This document shows, one piece after another, positions 15,389 through 24,495 of a stretch of DNA of 64,000 nucleotides; the first letter of the stretch is position 1, and each line of letters opens with the position of its first letter. The stretch is from the NCBI GenBank assembly GCA_034932685.1, contig JAYFOM010000018.1, forward strand, positions 29,415-93,414, in the 5' to 3' direction. The DNA comes from JAQUCI01 sp034932685. GTDB lineage: Bacteria; Bacillota_I; Bacilli_A; Erysipelotrichales; Erysipelotrichaceae. Below the pieces are notes generated by a model. That model worked only from the letters and a program-made list of their open reading frames with translations. It ran no database searches and had not been told where the DNA came from. A program made the position numbers and the translations under genes.

Positions 15389-16165
15389 AATGATCATATC
15401 AACTGCCTCAGCGAAGCTTTCAACCGCATAATCAGCTTCTTCAACAACCTCAGGATGACCATTTAACATTGCGAAACTAACATTAGCTTCATTAAACATG
15501 GAAATATCATTAGGCGAATCACCAATCGCCGCTACTTGTTCTTTACGATATCCAAAGTGTTCAATGATCTCTTTAACTGTCTTTCCTTTATCAACACCCT
15601 TAGCAGTAATATCGATCAATACCTTCCCTGATTGATGAATATCAAAATGATCACTGAAATTAGCTTTAATATCATCTATCAGATGATCAAAGGTTAAAGG
15701 ATCATTATTAGAAATTAGAATCTTATTAATTGCGATAGTGTTATCTAATAAAGCATCCTTTAAACTGATTCTCATTGAAGTGTCGCTACTATTTTTTTGT
15801 GACAAACTATCATAGATATACTCAACACTATCATCACCACCAGCGTTAATAAGTATACGTGAATACTTGTTGACTAAGTATTCATACATTAAAAGCGCTT
15901 TATCTTTAGCGATATGATGTGACAGTATGATCTTATCATCAATGTATGCACTTGCGCCATTAGCACCTATTAGGTCAAAACTTAATTGATACTGTGCTAG
16001 TAACTTTTGAGTAAAACCAAGTATCCTTCCGCTTGCTATGATCAACTTGATATCTTGTTTTTGTAGCTTTGAGATCGCTCTTAAGTCTTCTTCAGTGATA
16101 TAACTTTGACCATTAGCATGTGTTAACAAGGTATTATCAAGATCACTTATTACTAACTTAATCAT
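15374..16165 (-). CDS. HAD-superfamily (Cof-type) phosphatase
   Basis: The 263-residue protein begins MIKLVISDLDNTLLT, containing the nucleophile Asp and acid/base Asp of HAD motif I (DxDxT). Motif II is ASGR at about residue 45, and motif III/IV is the Lys in KGKTVKEII plus the IGDSPNDISMF acidic loop near residue 215. The cap is type IIB, as in Cof/YidA sugar phosphatases. It hydrolyses phosphate esters of sugars, nucleotides or cofactors; the substrate cannot be predicted. It is monocistronic, with an extended -10 25 bases upstream of its ATG and a shared bidirectional terminator at the 3' end. Confidence 0.88.
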   Translation of the reverse strand: MIKLVISDLDNTLLTHANGQSYITEEDLRAISKLQKQDIKLIIASGRILGFTQKLLAQYQLSFDLIGANGASAYIDDKIILSHHIAKDKALLMYEYLVNKYSRILINAGGDDSVEYIYDSLSQKNSSDTSMRISLKDALLDNTIAINKILISNNDPLTFDHLIDDIKANFSDHFDIHQSGKVLIDITAKGVDKGKTVKEIIEHFGYRKEQVAAIGDSPNDISMFNEANVSFAMLNGHPEVVEEADYAVESFAEAVDMIIKKDI

Positions 16166-16189
16166 AAAATCACTCCATTTTCTTTTTTT

Positions 16190-16198
16190 ATTATATCA
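16190..16198 (-). promoter_or_regulatory. extended -10 promoter of the HAD phosphatase gene
   Basis: The minus strand reads TGATATAAT, 25 bases before the ATG at 16165. Confidence 0.55.
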
Positions 16199-16238
16199 TC
16201 TTGTTGCTTGAATAAAAGATAAAGGGCATAATTAAAGT

Positions 16239-16895
16239 ATGAAAGAACAATTACTAAACCTACCTGTTATCGTGGTTGCCGTTACTAAAAACCATACTAA
16301 AGCCGAGATTTGCCAGCTTTATGATTTGGGCTATCGCATTTTTGCGGAAAGTCGAATCCAAGAACTGTTAACCAAAATCGATGTTTCTAAGCCAATTATT
16401 TGGCATATGATAGGCCACTTACAAACCAATAAAGTTAAAACCGCTGTTACTTATTGTAGTATGATTCAATCAATCGATAGCTTGCATTTATTAAAAGCGG
16501 TTGATAATGAAGCCAATAAACAAAACAAGATAATGGAAGTATTGATCCAGGTCAACATAGCTAATGAAGATACTAAGTTTGGAGTTAATGAAAATGACGT
16601 TTTAGACTTAATAAAACAAGCTAGTTCTTTATCAAACATCATGATCAAAGGCTTAATGGTTATAGGACCACATACTGATGATAAAGAAAAGATCAAGGAA
16701 GTCTTCATTAAGGCTAAATCACTTTATGATCACCTTAAGCTCCTTGATCAGATTAATGTTGATTTTAAATACTTATCAATGGGAATGAGCAATGATTATC
16801 AGATTGCCCTTGCATGTGGTAGTAATATGTTAAGAATTGGTTCATTACTATTTAGCGATGATATTGATCAATCAAAAAATAACCACCCTAAATAA
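16239..16895 (+). CDS. YggS-family PLP homeostasis protein
   Basis: The 218-residue protein is a PLPBP/YggS single-domain TIM barrel. The PLP-binding Lys is in VVAVTKNH near residue 17. Further signatures are FAESRIQEL (family usually GENRVQE), WHMIGHLQTNKVK, GLMVIGP and the phosphate-binding loop LSMGMSNDYQIALACGSNMLRIGS. The protein carries no catalysis itself but keeps free PLP and amino-acid pools balanced in the cytoplasm. The ribosome site AAAGGG is rather far (about 13 bases) from the ATG. Its last 28 bases overlap the 3' end of the convergent small membrane protein gene. Confidence 0.9.
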   Translation: MKEQLLNLPVIVVAVTKNHTKAEICQLYDLGYRIFAESRIQELLTKIDVSKPIIWHMIGHLQTNKVKTAVTYCSMIQSIDSLHLLKAVDNEANKQNKIMEVLIQVNIANEDTKFGVNENDVLDLIKQASSLSNIMIKGLMVIGPHTDDKEKIKEVFIKAKSLYDHLKLLDQINVDFKYLSMGMSNDYQIALACGSNMLRIGSLLFSDDIDQSKNNHPK

Positions 16896-17206
16896 ATATA
16901 TAGTAAGATAAACGCAACTCGATCAAAAGCCAATAAACTAAATACTTTATTAACAAAGGTAAATTGGAAATAACCCAGTTGATAGAATACTAAGTAACTA
17001 AAAATAAAAGCGATGATCAACTTCTTGATCCAGGTCTTATATCTTCTTTTAGTTTGTAAACTAATACCAAAGGCAAACAACAACAAAGCTCTAACTAACA
17101 AAATTAGATCATTTTTACCAATTAGATCTTCAATGATGACAATTGTCCAACTGCCAACAATAATGATCAATAAGGCAATTAAATATTTATAGAAAAACTT
17201 GTTCAT
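16868..17206 (-). CDS. small four-helix membrane protein of unknown function
   Basis: The 112-residue protein is almost wholly hydrophobic with four likely membrane segments (about residues 7-26, 32-50, 60-78 and 88-110) and a positively charged loop (KRRYKTWIKK) between the second and third. I do not recognise a family. Its ATG overlaps the stop of the upstream membrane protein gene as TAATG, so the two are translationally coupled and may work as a pair. Its 3' end overlaps the end of the opposing yggS-like gene by 28 bases. Confidence 0.65.
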   Translation of the reverse strand: MNKFFYKYLIALLIIIVGSWTIVIIEDLIGKNDLILLVRALLLFAFGISLQTKRRYKTWIKKLIIAFIFSYLVFYQLGYFQFTFVNKVFSLLAFDRVAFILLYIYLGWLFFD

Positions 17207-17703
17207 TAGACTGCCTTCACTTTCTCATAACTATATCTGATCATACCACCAATATAAAATGCCAAGGGTGCGCTTATTGTGCTTAAAATCAAGATTAAAT
17301 TCTGGGCATCTACTCTTAAACTAATGTTATTAAAAGCCAATGCATTTGGATAATTAATCATTACATAGTACATCCATGCATTAGTGATTATTCTAAAGCT
17401 TACCAAAATATAACATGTGGCGTAAAATACAACCATGATTAACATGAAAATAACACTTCCCCAAAGTAATCCTTTGTTCATACCAGTGATACTATTCTTT
17501 CCCAAGATGAAAAGATATCCAAGAAAACCATAAAGTGGCATCATGATCAATAATGACGATAAGACGAATATTTCAGGTTTTCCTTCCACATAAAGAAATC
17601 GTAATGGATGTGTCACACCAAACACCAAACCACTAAAAACTGATATCACAAAGTGTGACAGTATGATATTGATCAATGTATATGTGATGTTTTGCTTATA
17701 CAT
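17206..17703 (-). CDS. membrane protein of unknown function
   Basis: The 165-residue protein has about four membrane segments (residues ~8-28, ~47-65, ~75-100 and ~130-155). No family is recognised. I start it at the ATG at 17703, because AGGAG stands 8 bases before it; a GTG three codons upstream abuts that site and is less likely. It precedes and overlaps a second small membrane protein gene, forming a two-gene unit. Neighbouring genes do not suggest a function. Confidence 0.65.
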   Translation of the reverse strand: MYKQNITYTLINIILSHFVISVFSGLVFGVTHPLRFLYVEGKPEIFVLSSLLIMMPLYGFLGYLFILGKNSITGMNKGLLWGSVIFMLIMVVFYATCYILVSFRIITNAWMYYVMINYPNALAFNNISLRVDAQNLILILSTISAPLAFYIGGMIRYSYEKVKAV

Positions 17704-17758
17704 TACTAACACTCCTAACCTTAGTATTATATAACAACTTTACGCAATCACCAAATAT

Positions 17759-18406
17759 TTACCATTTTGTGGTTAAACGCTTTTGATATTCTTGGAAAGA
17801 GTAGATACAACCACAGTATTGTTGTTGATAAAGCTTTAACTGCTTAGCTAATTGAGTTGCTTTATCACTACCTTTACCCTTTTTAAGATCAGCGAATAGA
17901 AACTTTACATTTGGATACACTTTGCTTAATTCTTCACCAATTTGATTAATGACAACACTATCTTTTTGACGACTAATTGTCATGACTGTTGTCACATAAT
18001 CAAAATTATTACTTTGAGCATACTCAAATGCTTCAGTCATTCTAATACGATAACATAACCAACATCTTTCAGAGCGCTCACCTAATGCGCCATAAGGTGC
18101 TAATTTACGATTATAATCATTATTATCATATGCGGTGATAATTACTTTGATAGTTGTATTATTTTTCTGATTAAATGCTTTTGTATAATCTAAGAGTTCA
18201 TCAAGGCGCAATTGATACTCTTCTTTTGGATATATATTACTATTATTAAAGTATAAAGTAAGATCAAAATATTCACTTAAGTATAACATTGGATAACAGT
18301 TACAAGGCGCACAACAAGAGTGCAGCAATAAGGATGGCTTTTTTTCTGCCGCTTTTATCATCGCTAATGTTTGTAAACCTAATTGATAATAGTGATCTTT
18401 TTTCAT
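17759..18406 (-). CDS. queH: epoxyqueuosine reductase QueH
   Basis: The 215-residue protein (formerly DUF208) carries the QueH signature LLHSCCAPCNCYPM near residue 27, a second pair in ERCWLCYRIRM near residue 109, and CGC close to the C-terminus. These cysteines ligate the Fe-S cluster and extra iron of QueH. The enzyme reduces epoxyqueuosine in tRNA to queuosine, the last step of the pathway, replacing QueG. It is the last gene of typA-tgt-queA-queH and its ATG overlaps the queA stop (TAATG). Genes for making preQ1 (queC, D, E, F) are not in the window, so the organism may make it elsewhere or scavenge it. Confidence 0.93.
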   Translation of the reverse strand: MKKDHYYQLGLQTLAMIKAAEKKPSLLLHSCCAPCNCYPMLYLSEYFDLTLYFNNSNIYPKEEYQLRLDELLDYTKAFNQKNNTTIKVIITAYDNNDYNRKLAPYGALGERSERCWLCYRIRMTEAFEYAQSNNFDYVTTVMTISRQKDSVVINQIGEELSKVYPNVKFLFADLKKGKGSDKATQLAKQLKLYQQQYCGCIYSFQEYQKRLTTKW

Positions 18407-19428
18407 TAATAGATAAACATCGCATCTCCAAATGAGAAGAAACGATACCTTTCTTTGATAGCGTGTTGATAAGCATCTAAGATCAACTCTTTACCAGCTA
18501 ATGCACTTACCATCAAGATAAGTGTTGATTCTGGCAGATGGAAATTAGTTATCATAGCATCAATTGCCTTAAACTCGTAACCTGGATAAATATAAATATC
18601 AGTCATTCCTGAACTAGATTTAAAACTACCATATTTGTTAATGATTGTTTCTAATGTTCTGGTTGATGTTGTTCCAATACCAATAATTCTGCGCTTTTCT
18701 GTTTTGGCTTTATTTAATACCGTTGCTACTTCACTATCCATTATATAATATTCTTCATGCATTTTATGATCTAAGATATTTTCTTCTTTTAGTGGTTTAA
18801 ATGTACCAAGGCCAACATGAAGGGTGATATCAACAACACTTACATTCTTAGCTTGTAGTTTATCAAATATCTCCGGGGTGAAATGTAGTCCTGCTGTTGG
18901 AGCCGCTGAGCTACCATTTATCTTGGCATATACTGTTTGATAGCGTTCTTTATCCTCTAGCTTTGTTGTAATATACGGTGGTAAAGGTATCTCTCCTAGA
19001 TGATTCAATATCTCTAAGAAGACTCCTTCATAAAGCATCTTAAAATCTCTTAATCCCGCTTCTTTTACTTTTATACATTGGGCCTTTAGAATGCCATCAC
19101 CAAATACTATGATCGTACCCTCTTTTACAACCTTTGCATTACCAACTAAACATTCCCAAACATCATTTTCTTGTCTTAATAATAGTAACTCAACATGGGC
19201 ATTAGTTTGATGTTTATAACCAATAAGACGAGCTGGTATGACTCTTGAGTTATTACGCACAAGGATATCACCCGGCATTAAGTGATCAATGATATCGATA
19301 AACATCTGATCAGTATAAGACTTTGTCTTACGATTGACCACTAACATTCTTGAAGCACTTCGACTAGCTAGTGGTGTTTGAGCAATAAGTTCTTTTGGTA
19401 AATCAAAATAAAAATCCTGTTTGTTCAT
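18406..19428 (-). CDS. queA: S-adenosylmethionine:tRNA ribosyltransferase-isomerase QueA
   Basis: The 340-residue protein begins MNKQDFYFDLPKELIAQTP and has the family blocks LVRNNSRVIPARL, SAAPTAGLHFTPE, HVGLGTFKPL and TNFHLPESTLIMLV-like (TNFHLPESTLILMV). QueA transfers the ribosyl part of SAM to preQ1 already in tRNA anticodons, giving epoxyqueuosine. Length is normal. It sits between tgt and queH with single-base stop/start overlaps on both sides, matching the order of the biochemical steps. The SAM supply gene metK lies 22 kb away on the same strand. Confidence 0.95.
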   Translation of the reverse strand: MNKQDFYFDLPKELIAQTPLASRSASRMLVVNRKTKSYTDQMFIDIIDHLMPGDILVRNNSRVIPARLIGYKHQTNAHVELLLLRQENDVWECLVGNAKVVKEGTIIVFGDGILKAQCIKVKEAGLRDFKMLYEGVFLEILNHLGEIPLPPYITTKLEDKERYQTVYAKINGSSAAPTAGLHFTPEIFDKLQAKNVSVVDITLHVGLGTFKPLKEENILDHKMHEEYYIMDSEVATVLNKAKTEKRRIIGIGTTSTRTLETIINKYGSFKSSSGMTDIYIYPGYEFKAIDAMITNFHLPESTLILMVSALAGKELILDAYQHAIKERYRFFSFGDAMFIY

Positions 19429-20579
19429 TAAAAACCTCTTGAATCAACACTGTTTAAATTAAAGCGAGCAAAGTAATCATCTTTAAACGCTTTAAATTCA
19501 TCATTTAAAATAGCTTTACGGATATCTTCCATAAGCTTAATCAAAAACCTTAAATTATGAATCGATAAAAGTCGCATGCCTAAACCTTCATTACAACGTA
19601 TTAAATGTCTTAGATATGCGCGAGAATAGTTCTTACATGTATAACAATCACATTTGTCGTCAATTGGTCTAAAATCGTTTTCGTATTGTTGGTTACGAAT
19701 ATTGATGCGACCAGTACTACTCATAAGTGTGCCATGACGTGCAATTCTAGTAGGTAGTACACAATCAAACATGTCAACTCCCCTTACTACTCCTTCTAAG
19801 ATGGCATCAACTGATCCCACACCCATTAAGTAGCGTGGTTTATTAAATGGTAAATAATCGATACAATAATCAATCATTTTATACATTGTCTCTTTGGTTT
19901 CACCAACACTGGTACCACCAATGCTGTAACCATCAAAATCCATTTTGACTAATGATTCAGCTGAATATTTTCTCAAATCTTCAAATTCTCCACCCTGAAC
20001 AATTCCAAACAAAGATTGTGTATCAGCTTTCTGGTGCGCTTCTTGACCACGCTTCGCCCATCTCAATGTTCTTTCAACACTGTCCTTCATATAATCATAT
20101 GTTGCTGGATAAGGAGGACATTCATCAAAACTCATGATGATATCAGCTTGTAAACTATTCTGTATTTGAATTGATTTTTCAGGAGATAAAAACAACGAGT
20201 CACCATTAAGATGGTTCTTAAAAGTTACGCCTTCTTCACTTATCTTACGATTTTCACTTAATGAGAAAACTTGAAAACCCCCGCTATCAGTCAAGATTGG
20301 TCTTTTATAGTTCATAAACTGATGTAAGCCACCAGCATTATCAACAATTTTTTCAGTTGGTCTTAACCATAAATGATAGGTATTGGCCAAGATGATACCA
20401 GCATTGATATCATATAACTCTTCAGGTGAAATAAACTTGACACTAGCTAAGGTTCCAACCGGCATAAAAATTGGTGTTTCAACATCACCATGTGGTGTAT
20501 GTAAAATACCATAGCGTGCCTTTGTGTCTTGACATACGTGTTTTATCTCTAATGTAACAGGTGGTTTCTTTTGATTCAC
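19428..20579 (-). CDS. tgt: queuine/preQ1 tRNA-guanine transglycosylase
   Basis: The 383-residue enzyme exchanges guanine 34 in GUN anticodons for preQ1. It shows the catalytic Asp in TDSGGFQVFSL, the substrate loop GGTSVGE, the second catalytic Asp in DMFDCVLPTR, and the zinc site CDCYTC followed by HLIR. The start is a GTG immediately after the typA stop (TAAGTG). It is chosen because the MNQKKPPVTLEIKH N-terminus belongs to the family and the next ATG would remove the first strand. AAAGGA within typA is a plausible ribosome site. It is part of the typA-tgt-queA-queH transcript. Confidence 0.94.
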   Translation of the reverse strand: MNQKKPPVTLEIKHVCQDTKARYGILHTPHGDVETPIFMPVGTLASVKFISPEELYDINAGIILANTYHLWLRPTEKIVDNAGGLHQFMNYKRPILTDSGGFQVFSLSENRKISEEGVTFKNHLNGDSLFLSPEKSIQIQNSLQADIIMSFDECPPYPATYDYMKDSVERTLRWAKRGQEAHQKADTQSLFGIVQGGEFEDLRKYSAESLVKMDFDGYSIGGTSVGETKETMYKMIDYCIDYLPFNKPRYLMGVGSVDAILEGVVRGVDMFDCVLPTRIARHGTLMSSTGRINIRNQQYENDFRPIDDKCDCYTCKNYSRAYLRHLIRCNEGLGMRLLSIHNLRFLIKLMEDIRKAILNDEFKAFKDDYFARFNLNSVDSRGF

Positions 20580-22415
20580 TTATTGATTCTCATCCTTTTC
20601 TCTTTGCATACTACGATAACTATTCTTTCTTTCGTATGCCTTTAGATATTTTTTACGCATTCTGATCGCGTCTGGTGTTACTTCAACTAACTCATCATCA
20701 CGAATATACTCAACCGCATTTTCCAATGTTAATAATCTTGGCGGTACTAAACGCATTGCTTCATCATTACCAGCAGATCTTACTGCTGTACCTTTTTTAT
20801 TTTTTGTAGGATTAACATCCATATCCATGTCTTTATTACATTGACCAACGATCATGCCTTCATAAACCTTTGTTTGTGGTGTGATAAAGAAACTACCATG
20901 ATCTTGTAAATTGAAGATGGAATATGTCATTGCTACACCATCCGCATTAGAGATCATCACACCACTTGTGCGACTGTTAATCTCACCTTTATACTCTTGA
21001 TATTCAAACAAGCTACGTACCATAATGCCATCACCACGTGTATCATTGATTAATTCGGTTTTATAACCAATTAAACCACGTGTTGGAACTAACCAATGCA
21101 TACTAACATAGTTATTTTCTTCAATCATGTCTAAAAGGACGCCTTTTCTAGCATTTAGTTTAGTCATGACTGAACCAATATATTCACTTGGCATATTAAT
21201 GATGACTTTCTCAATTGGTTCGGTTCTTTTATTGTCTTGATAATGGAAAATAACCTCAGGTTTACTAACCGCAAGTTCATACCCTTCACGACGCATATTT
21301 TCAATTAAGATTGTCAAATGTAGTTCACCACGACCCGATACTTTAAATTTATCAGTCGATTCTGTTTCTTCAACCTTTAATCCAACATTAACTTCCATCT
21401 CTTTATACAAACGTTCTTTTAAGTTACGTGAAGTGATATACTTACCACTTTGACCAGCAAATGGTGAGGTATTAACTAAAAAGTTCATTGAAAGCGTTGG
21501 CTCTTCAATATGGATCATCGGTAACGCTCTTACATTATCAACTTCACAAATAGTTTCACCAATCGATATGTCATCAATTCCCGCAATGATCACGATATCA
21601 CCACTATACGCTTCTTTAACAGCAGTTCTTTTTAAACCATCATATACATAAAGCTGTGATATGTTTCGCTTATCTGTTTTACCATTTCTACGGTAAATAC
21701 TGACTTGCTGATTCAGTTTAATAACACCTTCATATACTCTACCAATACCTAATCGTCCAATATAATCATCATAAGCCAATGAAGAAACCTGTAATTGTAA
21801 TGGTTTTTGATCTAAATCAGGATACGCTTCAACATGCTCGATGATCGTTTCAAATAATGGTTCAAGTGATGTTGGCTCTTCTTGCATATTACGAACAACA
21901 GCACCAGCTTTGGCTATACCATATAATATTGGAAAATCTAGCTGTTCATCGTTTGCCTTCAGATCCAAGAATAACTCATATACTAAATCTACAACTTCTT
22001 CTGCTCTTTGATCCTTCTTATCTATCTTGTTGATTAAAAGAATAGGTTTTAAACCTAATTCAAGTGCTTTGTGTAGTACAAATCTAGTTTGTGGCATCGG
22101 TCCTTCGCTGGAATCAACTAATAAAATAACCGTATCAACAGTTTTGATGATACGTTCAACTTCACCAGAAAAGTCAGCGTGACCTGGAGTATCCACGATG
22201 TTAATCTTGTAATCTTTATATTTGATCGAGCAATTTTTAGAATAGATCGTAATTCCTCTTTCTCTTTCAAGATCGTTACTATCCATTACTAACTCTGGTA
22301 CATATTCATTAGCTCTAAATATCCCACTTTGATTCAAGAATGCATCGACTAAAGTCGATTTCCCAGCATCAACGTGTGCTATTACTGCAATATTGATAAT
22401 CTTCTGTTTACTCAT
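20580..22415 (-). CDS. typA: ribosome-associated GTPase TypA/BipA
   Basis: The 611-residue translational GTPase has G1 AHVDAGKST, G2/switch I near RERGITI, G3 DTPGHADF and G4 NKID, then EF-Tu domain II, two EF-G-like domains and the C-terminal TypA-specific domain with the RGDGIMVRSLFE region. It binds ribosomes and supports subunit assembly, stress and cold growth. It heads a four-gene transcript with the queuosine genes; the reason for the linkage is unclear beyond a translation theme. An extended -10 lies 30 bases upstream and AAGAAGGG serves as ribosome site. Confidence 0.95.
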   Translation of the reverse strand: MSKQKIINIAVIAHVDAGKSTLVDAFLNQSGIFRANEYVPELVMDSNDLERERGITIYSKNCSIKYKDYKINIVDTPGHADFSGEVERIIKTVDTVILLVDSSEGPMPQTRFVLHKALELGLKPILLINKIDKKDQRAEEVVDLVYELFLDLKANDEQLDFPILYGIAKAGAVVRNMQEEPTSLEPLFETIIEHVEAYPDLDQKPLQLQVSSLAYDDYIGRLGIGRVYEGVIKLNQQVSIYRRNGKTDKRNISQLYVYDGLKRTAVKEAYSGDIVIIAGIDDISIGETICEVDNVRALPMIHIEEPTLSMNFLVNTSPFAGQSGKYITSRNLKERLYKEMEVNVGLKVEETESTDKFKVSGRGELHLTILIENMRREGYELAVSKPEVIFHYQDNKRTEPIEKVIINMPSEYIGSVMTKLNARKGVLLDMIEENNYVSMHWLVPTRGLIGYKTELINDTRGDGIMVRSLFEYQEYKGEINSRTSGVMISNADGVAMTYSIFNLQDHGSFFITPQTKVYEGMIVGQCNKDMDMDVNPTKNKKGTAVRSAGNDEAMRLVPPRLLTLENAVEYIRDDELVEVTPDAIRMRKKYLKAYERKNSYRSMQREKDENQ

Positions 22416-22444
22416 ATAAAAACCCTTCTTTTTTAGCGCAACTA

Positions 22445-22453
22445 ATTATAACA
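22445..22453 (-). promoter_or_regulatory. extended -10 promoter of typA-tgt-queA-queH
   Basis: The minus strand reads TGTTATAAT about 30 bases before the typA ATG. Confidence 0.65.
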
Positions 22454-22481
22454 CTAATTGAACCATTAAGAAAGGATTTAA

Positions 22482-23165
22482 CTAATCAGTGATAAGTTCA
22501 TCAACTATTTCATCATCAGGATACTTTTTCTCTTCAACTGTTGTTTGATTAGCGATAATACGCATTAGATCAACCAAAAATAATATCACGGTATTAGTTA
22601 TACCAACAATAAATAGTGAAGCTATTACATCCGTAAAGTGACTAGCTCCTAAATATATCCGTGACGCACCTATTGCGACAATCAAAAAGCTATAAATAAC
22701 AATCAAAGTTATCTTAACAACATCATTCTTTATACTACGACCGACATGAAAGAAAACTAATCCATAAAATACAATAGCTAGACTTACATATTCACTTGGA
22801 AAACTGAATCCACTCAAAGCCACCATATGAATCCCTGAAGGTATTGGACGCATAACAAAATTCATATAACCATAATTAAATAGATAAGTGATCCCTGTCA
22901 TAAAAATAACGTATAAACTATCTGATCTATTTCTATTTAATGCTAGTAAGATCATCGCAAAGGCTGTTATGACCAAAGGTGATCCTAACATCGTTATTAC
23001 CTGAACTATCAAAGTCATCTGCGCTGAGGCAAGGGCATTAATACTTGAATATATGATATTATCAAACGCATTAGCATGCTCATTAACTACTAAAAAAGTC
23101 ATCACAAATAACCCAATAAATGATATTGCGAATATCAGTGCTCTTTTCTTTGATTCATCTTGCAT
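22482..23165 (-). CDS. PAP2-fold membrane protein with degenerate catalytic motifs
   Basis: The 227-residue protein has about six membrane segments and the layout of a PAP2 lipid phosphatase. The three catalytic motifs are altered. The first is MNFVMRP, with the expected Lys replaced by Met. The second is SFPSEY in place of SFPSGH, losing the catalytic His. In the third, SRIYLGASHFTDV, the His is shifted one residue relative to the usual SRLYLGVHYPTDV. It is therefore probably not an active phosphatase of the normal mechanism and may serve binding or transport. It stands alone with its own extended -10. The C-terminal tail is acidic and cytosolic-looking. Confidence 0.75.
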   Translation of the reverse strand: MQDESKKRALIFAISFIGLFVMTFLVVNEHANAFDNIIYSSINALASAQMTLIVQVITMLGSPLVITAFAMILLALNRNRSDSLYVIFMTGITYLFNYGYMNFVMRPIPSGIHMVALSGFSFPSEYVSLAIVFYGLVFFHVGRSIKNDVVKITLIVIYSFLIVAIGASRIYLGASHFTDVIASLFIVGITNTVILFLVDLMRIIANQTTVEEKKYPDDEIVDELITD

Positions 23166-23185
23166 TTAAATCAACTCCAAAATAT

Positions 23186-23194
23186 ATTATAACA
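23186..23194 (-). promoter_or_regulatory. extended -10 promoter of the PAP2-like gene
   Basis: The minus strand reads TGTTATAAT 20 bases before the ATG, with TTGGAG between. Confidence 0.65.
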
Positions 23195-23214
23195 GAAACA
23201 TCGTTTAAATAAAA

Positions 23215-24495
23215 TCACTCACAACCAGTAATGACAACATTATCTAAGCATATATACTTAGGTATCTGAAAGTTATCACAAAGTACTAACTCGCTTGCTA
23301 ATAGCATTGTTTTCTCACTAGTCTTAATATTACCAGCAATACTACCACCACTAACAGGAACTACTTTCTCACCATCATAGTAATAAGCTAAACGCAATTC
23401 ACCAGCGAAATCTCCTGTTGCGGTATTACATTGAAAATCAGAGAATTCAACAGCGTGCAAGTAAGGATCTTTCATAAATGCGGTAGCTGATTGACTACCA
23501 GCTGAAAATGCAAAGTTACGAAAGACAGCTGGATTACTTCTATTAAGATAGTAACTAAATTGTTGATTACCCCAGAAATCTACACAGATGTTATCTTTGA
23601 TCAAAACGCGATCAATAAGCGGATTGCCATCATCATCATAACTACCATTCTTACTGGAATTATCTATATTAGCTTTACCAACAAGGCTTATTTTATCACC
23701 AACACTTGCTTCAATGATATCTTGATCTATATCATATTGTGATATCTGCATATACTTGCTTGAAGCATTAGTCATATCAACATAATAGTTCAACATCGTT
23801 TTAACATTACGCTCACTTAATAATACCTTTATCGTATTTAATGTTGGCGTTTTCTTCGCAATTAAACGATCTTTACCAATCTTGAATGCTTCATTTATTT
23901 CGTTTGCCAATGCTTTTATATCACATGTTGAAGAGGTAATATTACGATATATTTCTACTTCTTTATCATCTTTTTTAGCTGTTATGATTATCTCTGCTTG
24001 ACTGTCCAAGGTATCATAACTTACATCTAGTTTATTACCATTGACGATACGAACTTGTTTCTCATTAACAAATATCTCGAAAGAGTTAATACAGATATCT
24101 TTAACATGATCTTGAGCTAAGATAGTTTCTATCATTGCTTTTGCGACAGTTAAAGCATCTGTCTTTTTGTTTTGTTCAATAACGTGCTTCTGTGGTTGTG
24201 GTAATTCATAGTAAGGGTTTTTCACAAACTGCGCGCTATATAACATCTGATCTATTATCTTTATCATCTCATCATCACTGATATTTGGATGTATTTCCTG
24301 ACTTGTTGAACCAAGATATTTTTCATCATCAATCTTCTTAAAAATCGTTAAAAATGTATGATCTACTTCTTTGATCCGATTCATTTCAAGTTTGCGATCA
24401 ATAAAGAAGAACTCATGTGCCATTGTTTTAACATTTGTTATCTTATAATTATCAGCACTTGTTTGTGCAACTATCTCTTTTATGCGATCGATCAT
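23215..24495 (-). CDS. TldE/PmbA-family protease-complex subunit
   Basis: The 426-residue protein is the non-metal-binding partner of the TldD/TldE protease. It has the PmbA-type N-terminal domain, a central part with the FRNFAFSAGSQSATAF segment, and the C-terminal conserved block with AYYYDGEKVVPVSGGSIAGN. TldD/TldE heterodimers degrade unfolded peptides through an internal cavity and in some bacteria mature ribosomal peptides such as microcin B17. It follows tldD with a TAATG overlap, as expected for a stoichiometric pair. No precursor peptide gene is obvious next to it, so a housekeeping proteolytic role is as likely as maturation. Confidence 0.88.
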   Translation of the reverse strand: MIDRIKEIVAQTSADNYKITNVKTMAHEFFFIDRKLEMNRIKEVDHTFLTIFKKIDDEKYLGSTSQEIHPNISDDEMIKIIDQMLYSAQFVKNPYYELPQPQKHVIEQNKKTDALTVAKAMIETILAQDHVKDICINSFEIFVNEKQVRIVNGNKLDVSYDTLDSQAEIIITAKKDDKEVEIYRNITSSTCDIKALANEINEAFKIGKDRLIAKKTPTLNTIKVLLSERNVKTMLNYYVDMTNASSKYMQISQYDIDQDIIEASVGDKISLVGKANIDNSSKNGSYDDDGNPLIDRVLIKDNICVDFWGNQQFSYYLNRSNPAVFRNFAFSAGSQSATAFMKDPYLHAVEFSDFQCNTATGDFAGELRLAYYYDGEKVVPVSGGSIAGNIKTSEKTMLLASELVLCDNFQIPKYICLDNVVITGCE

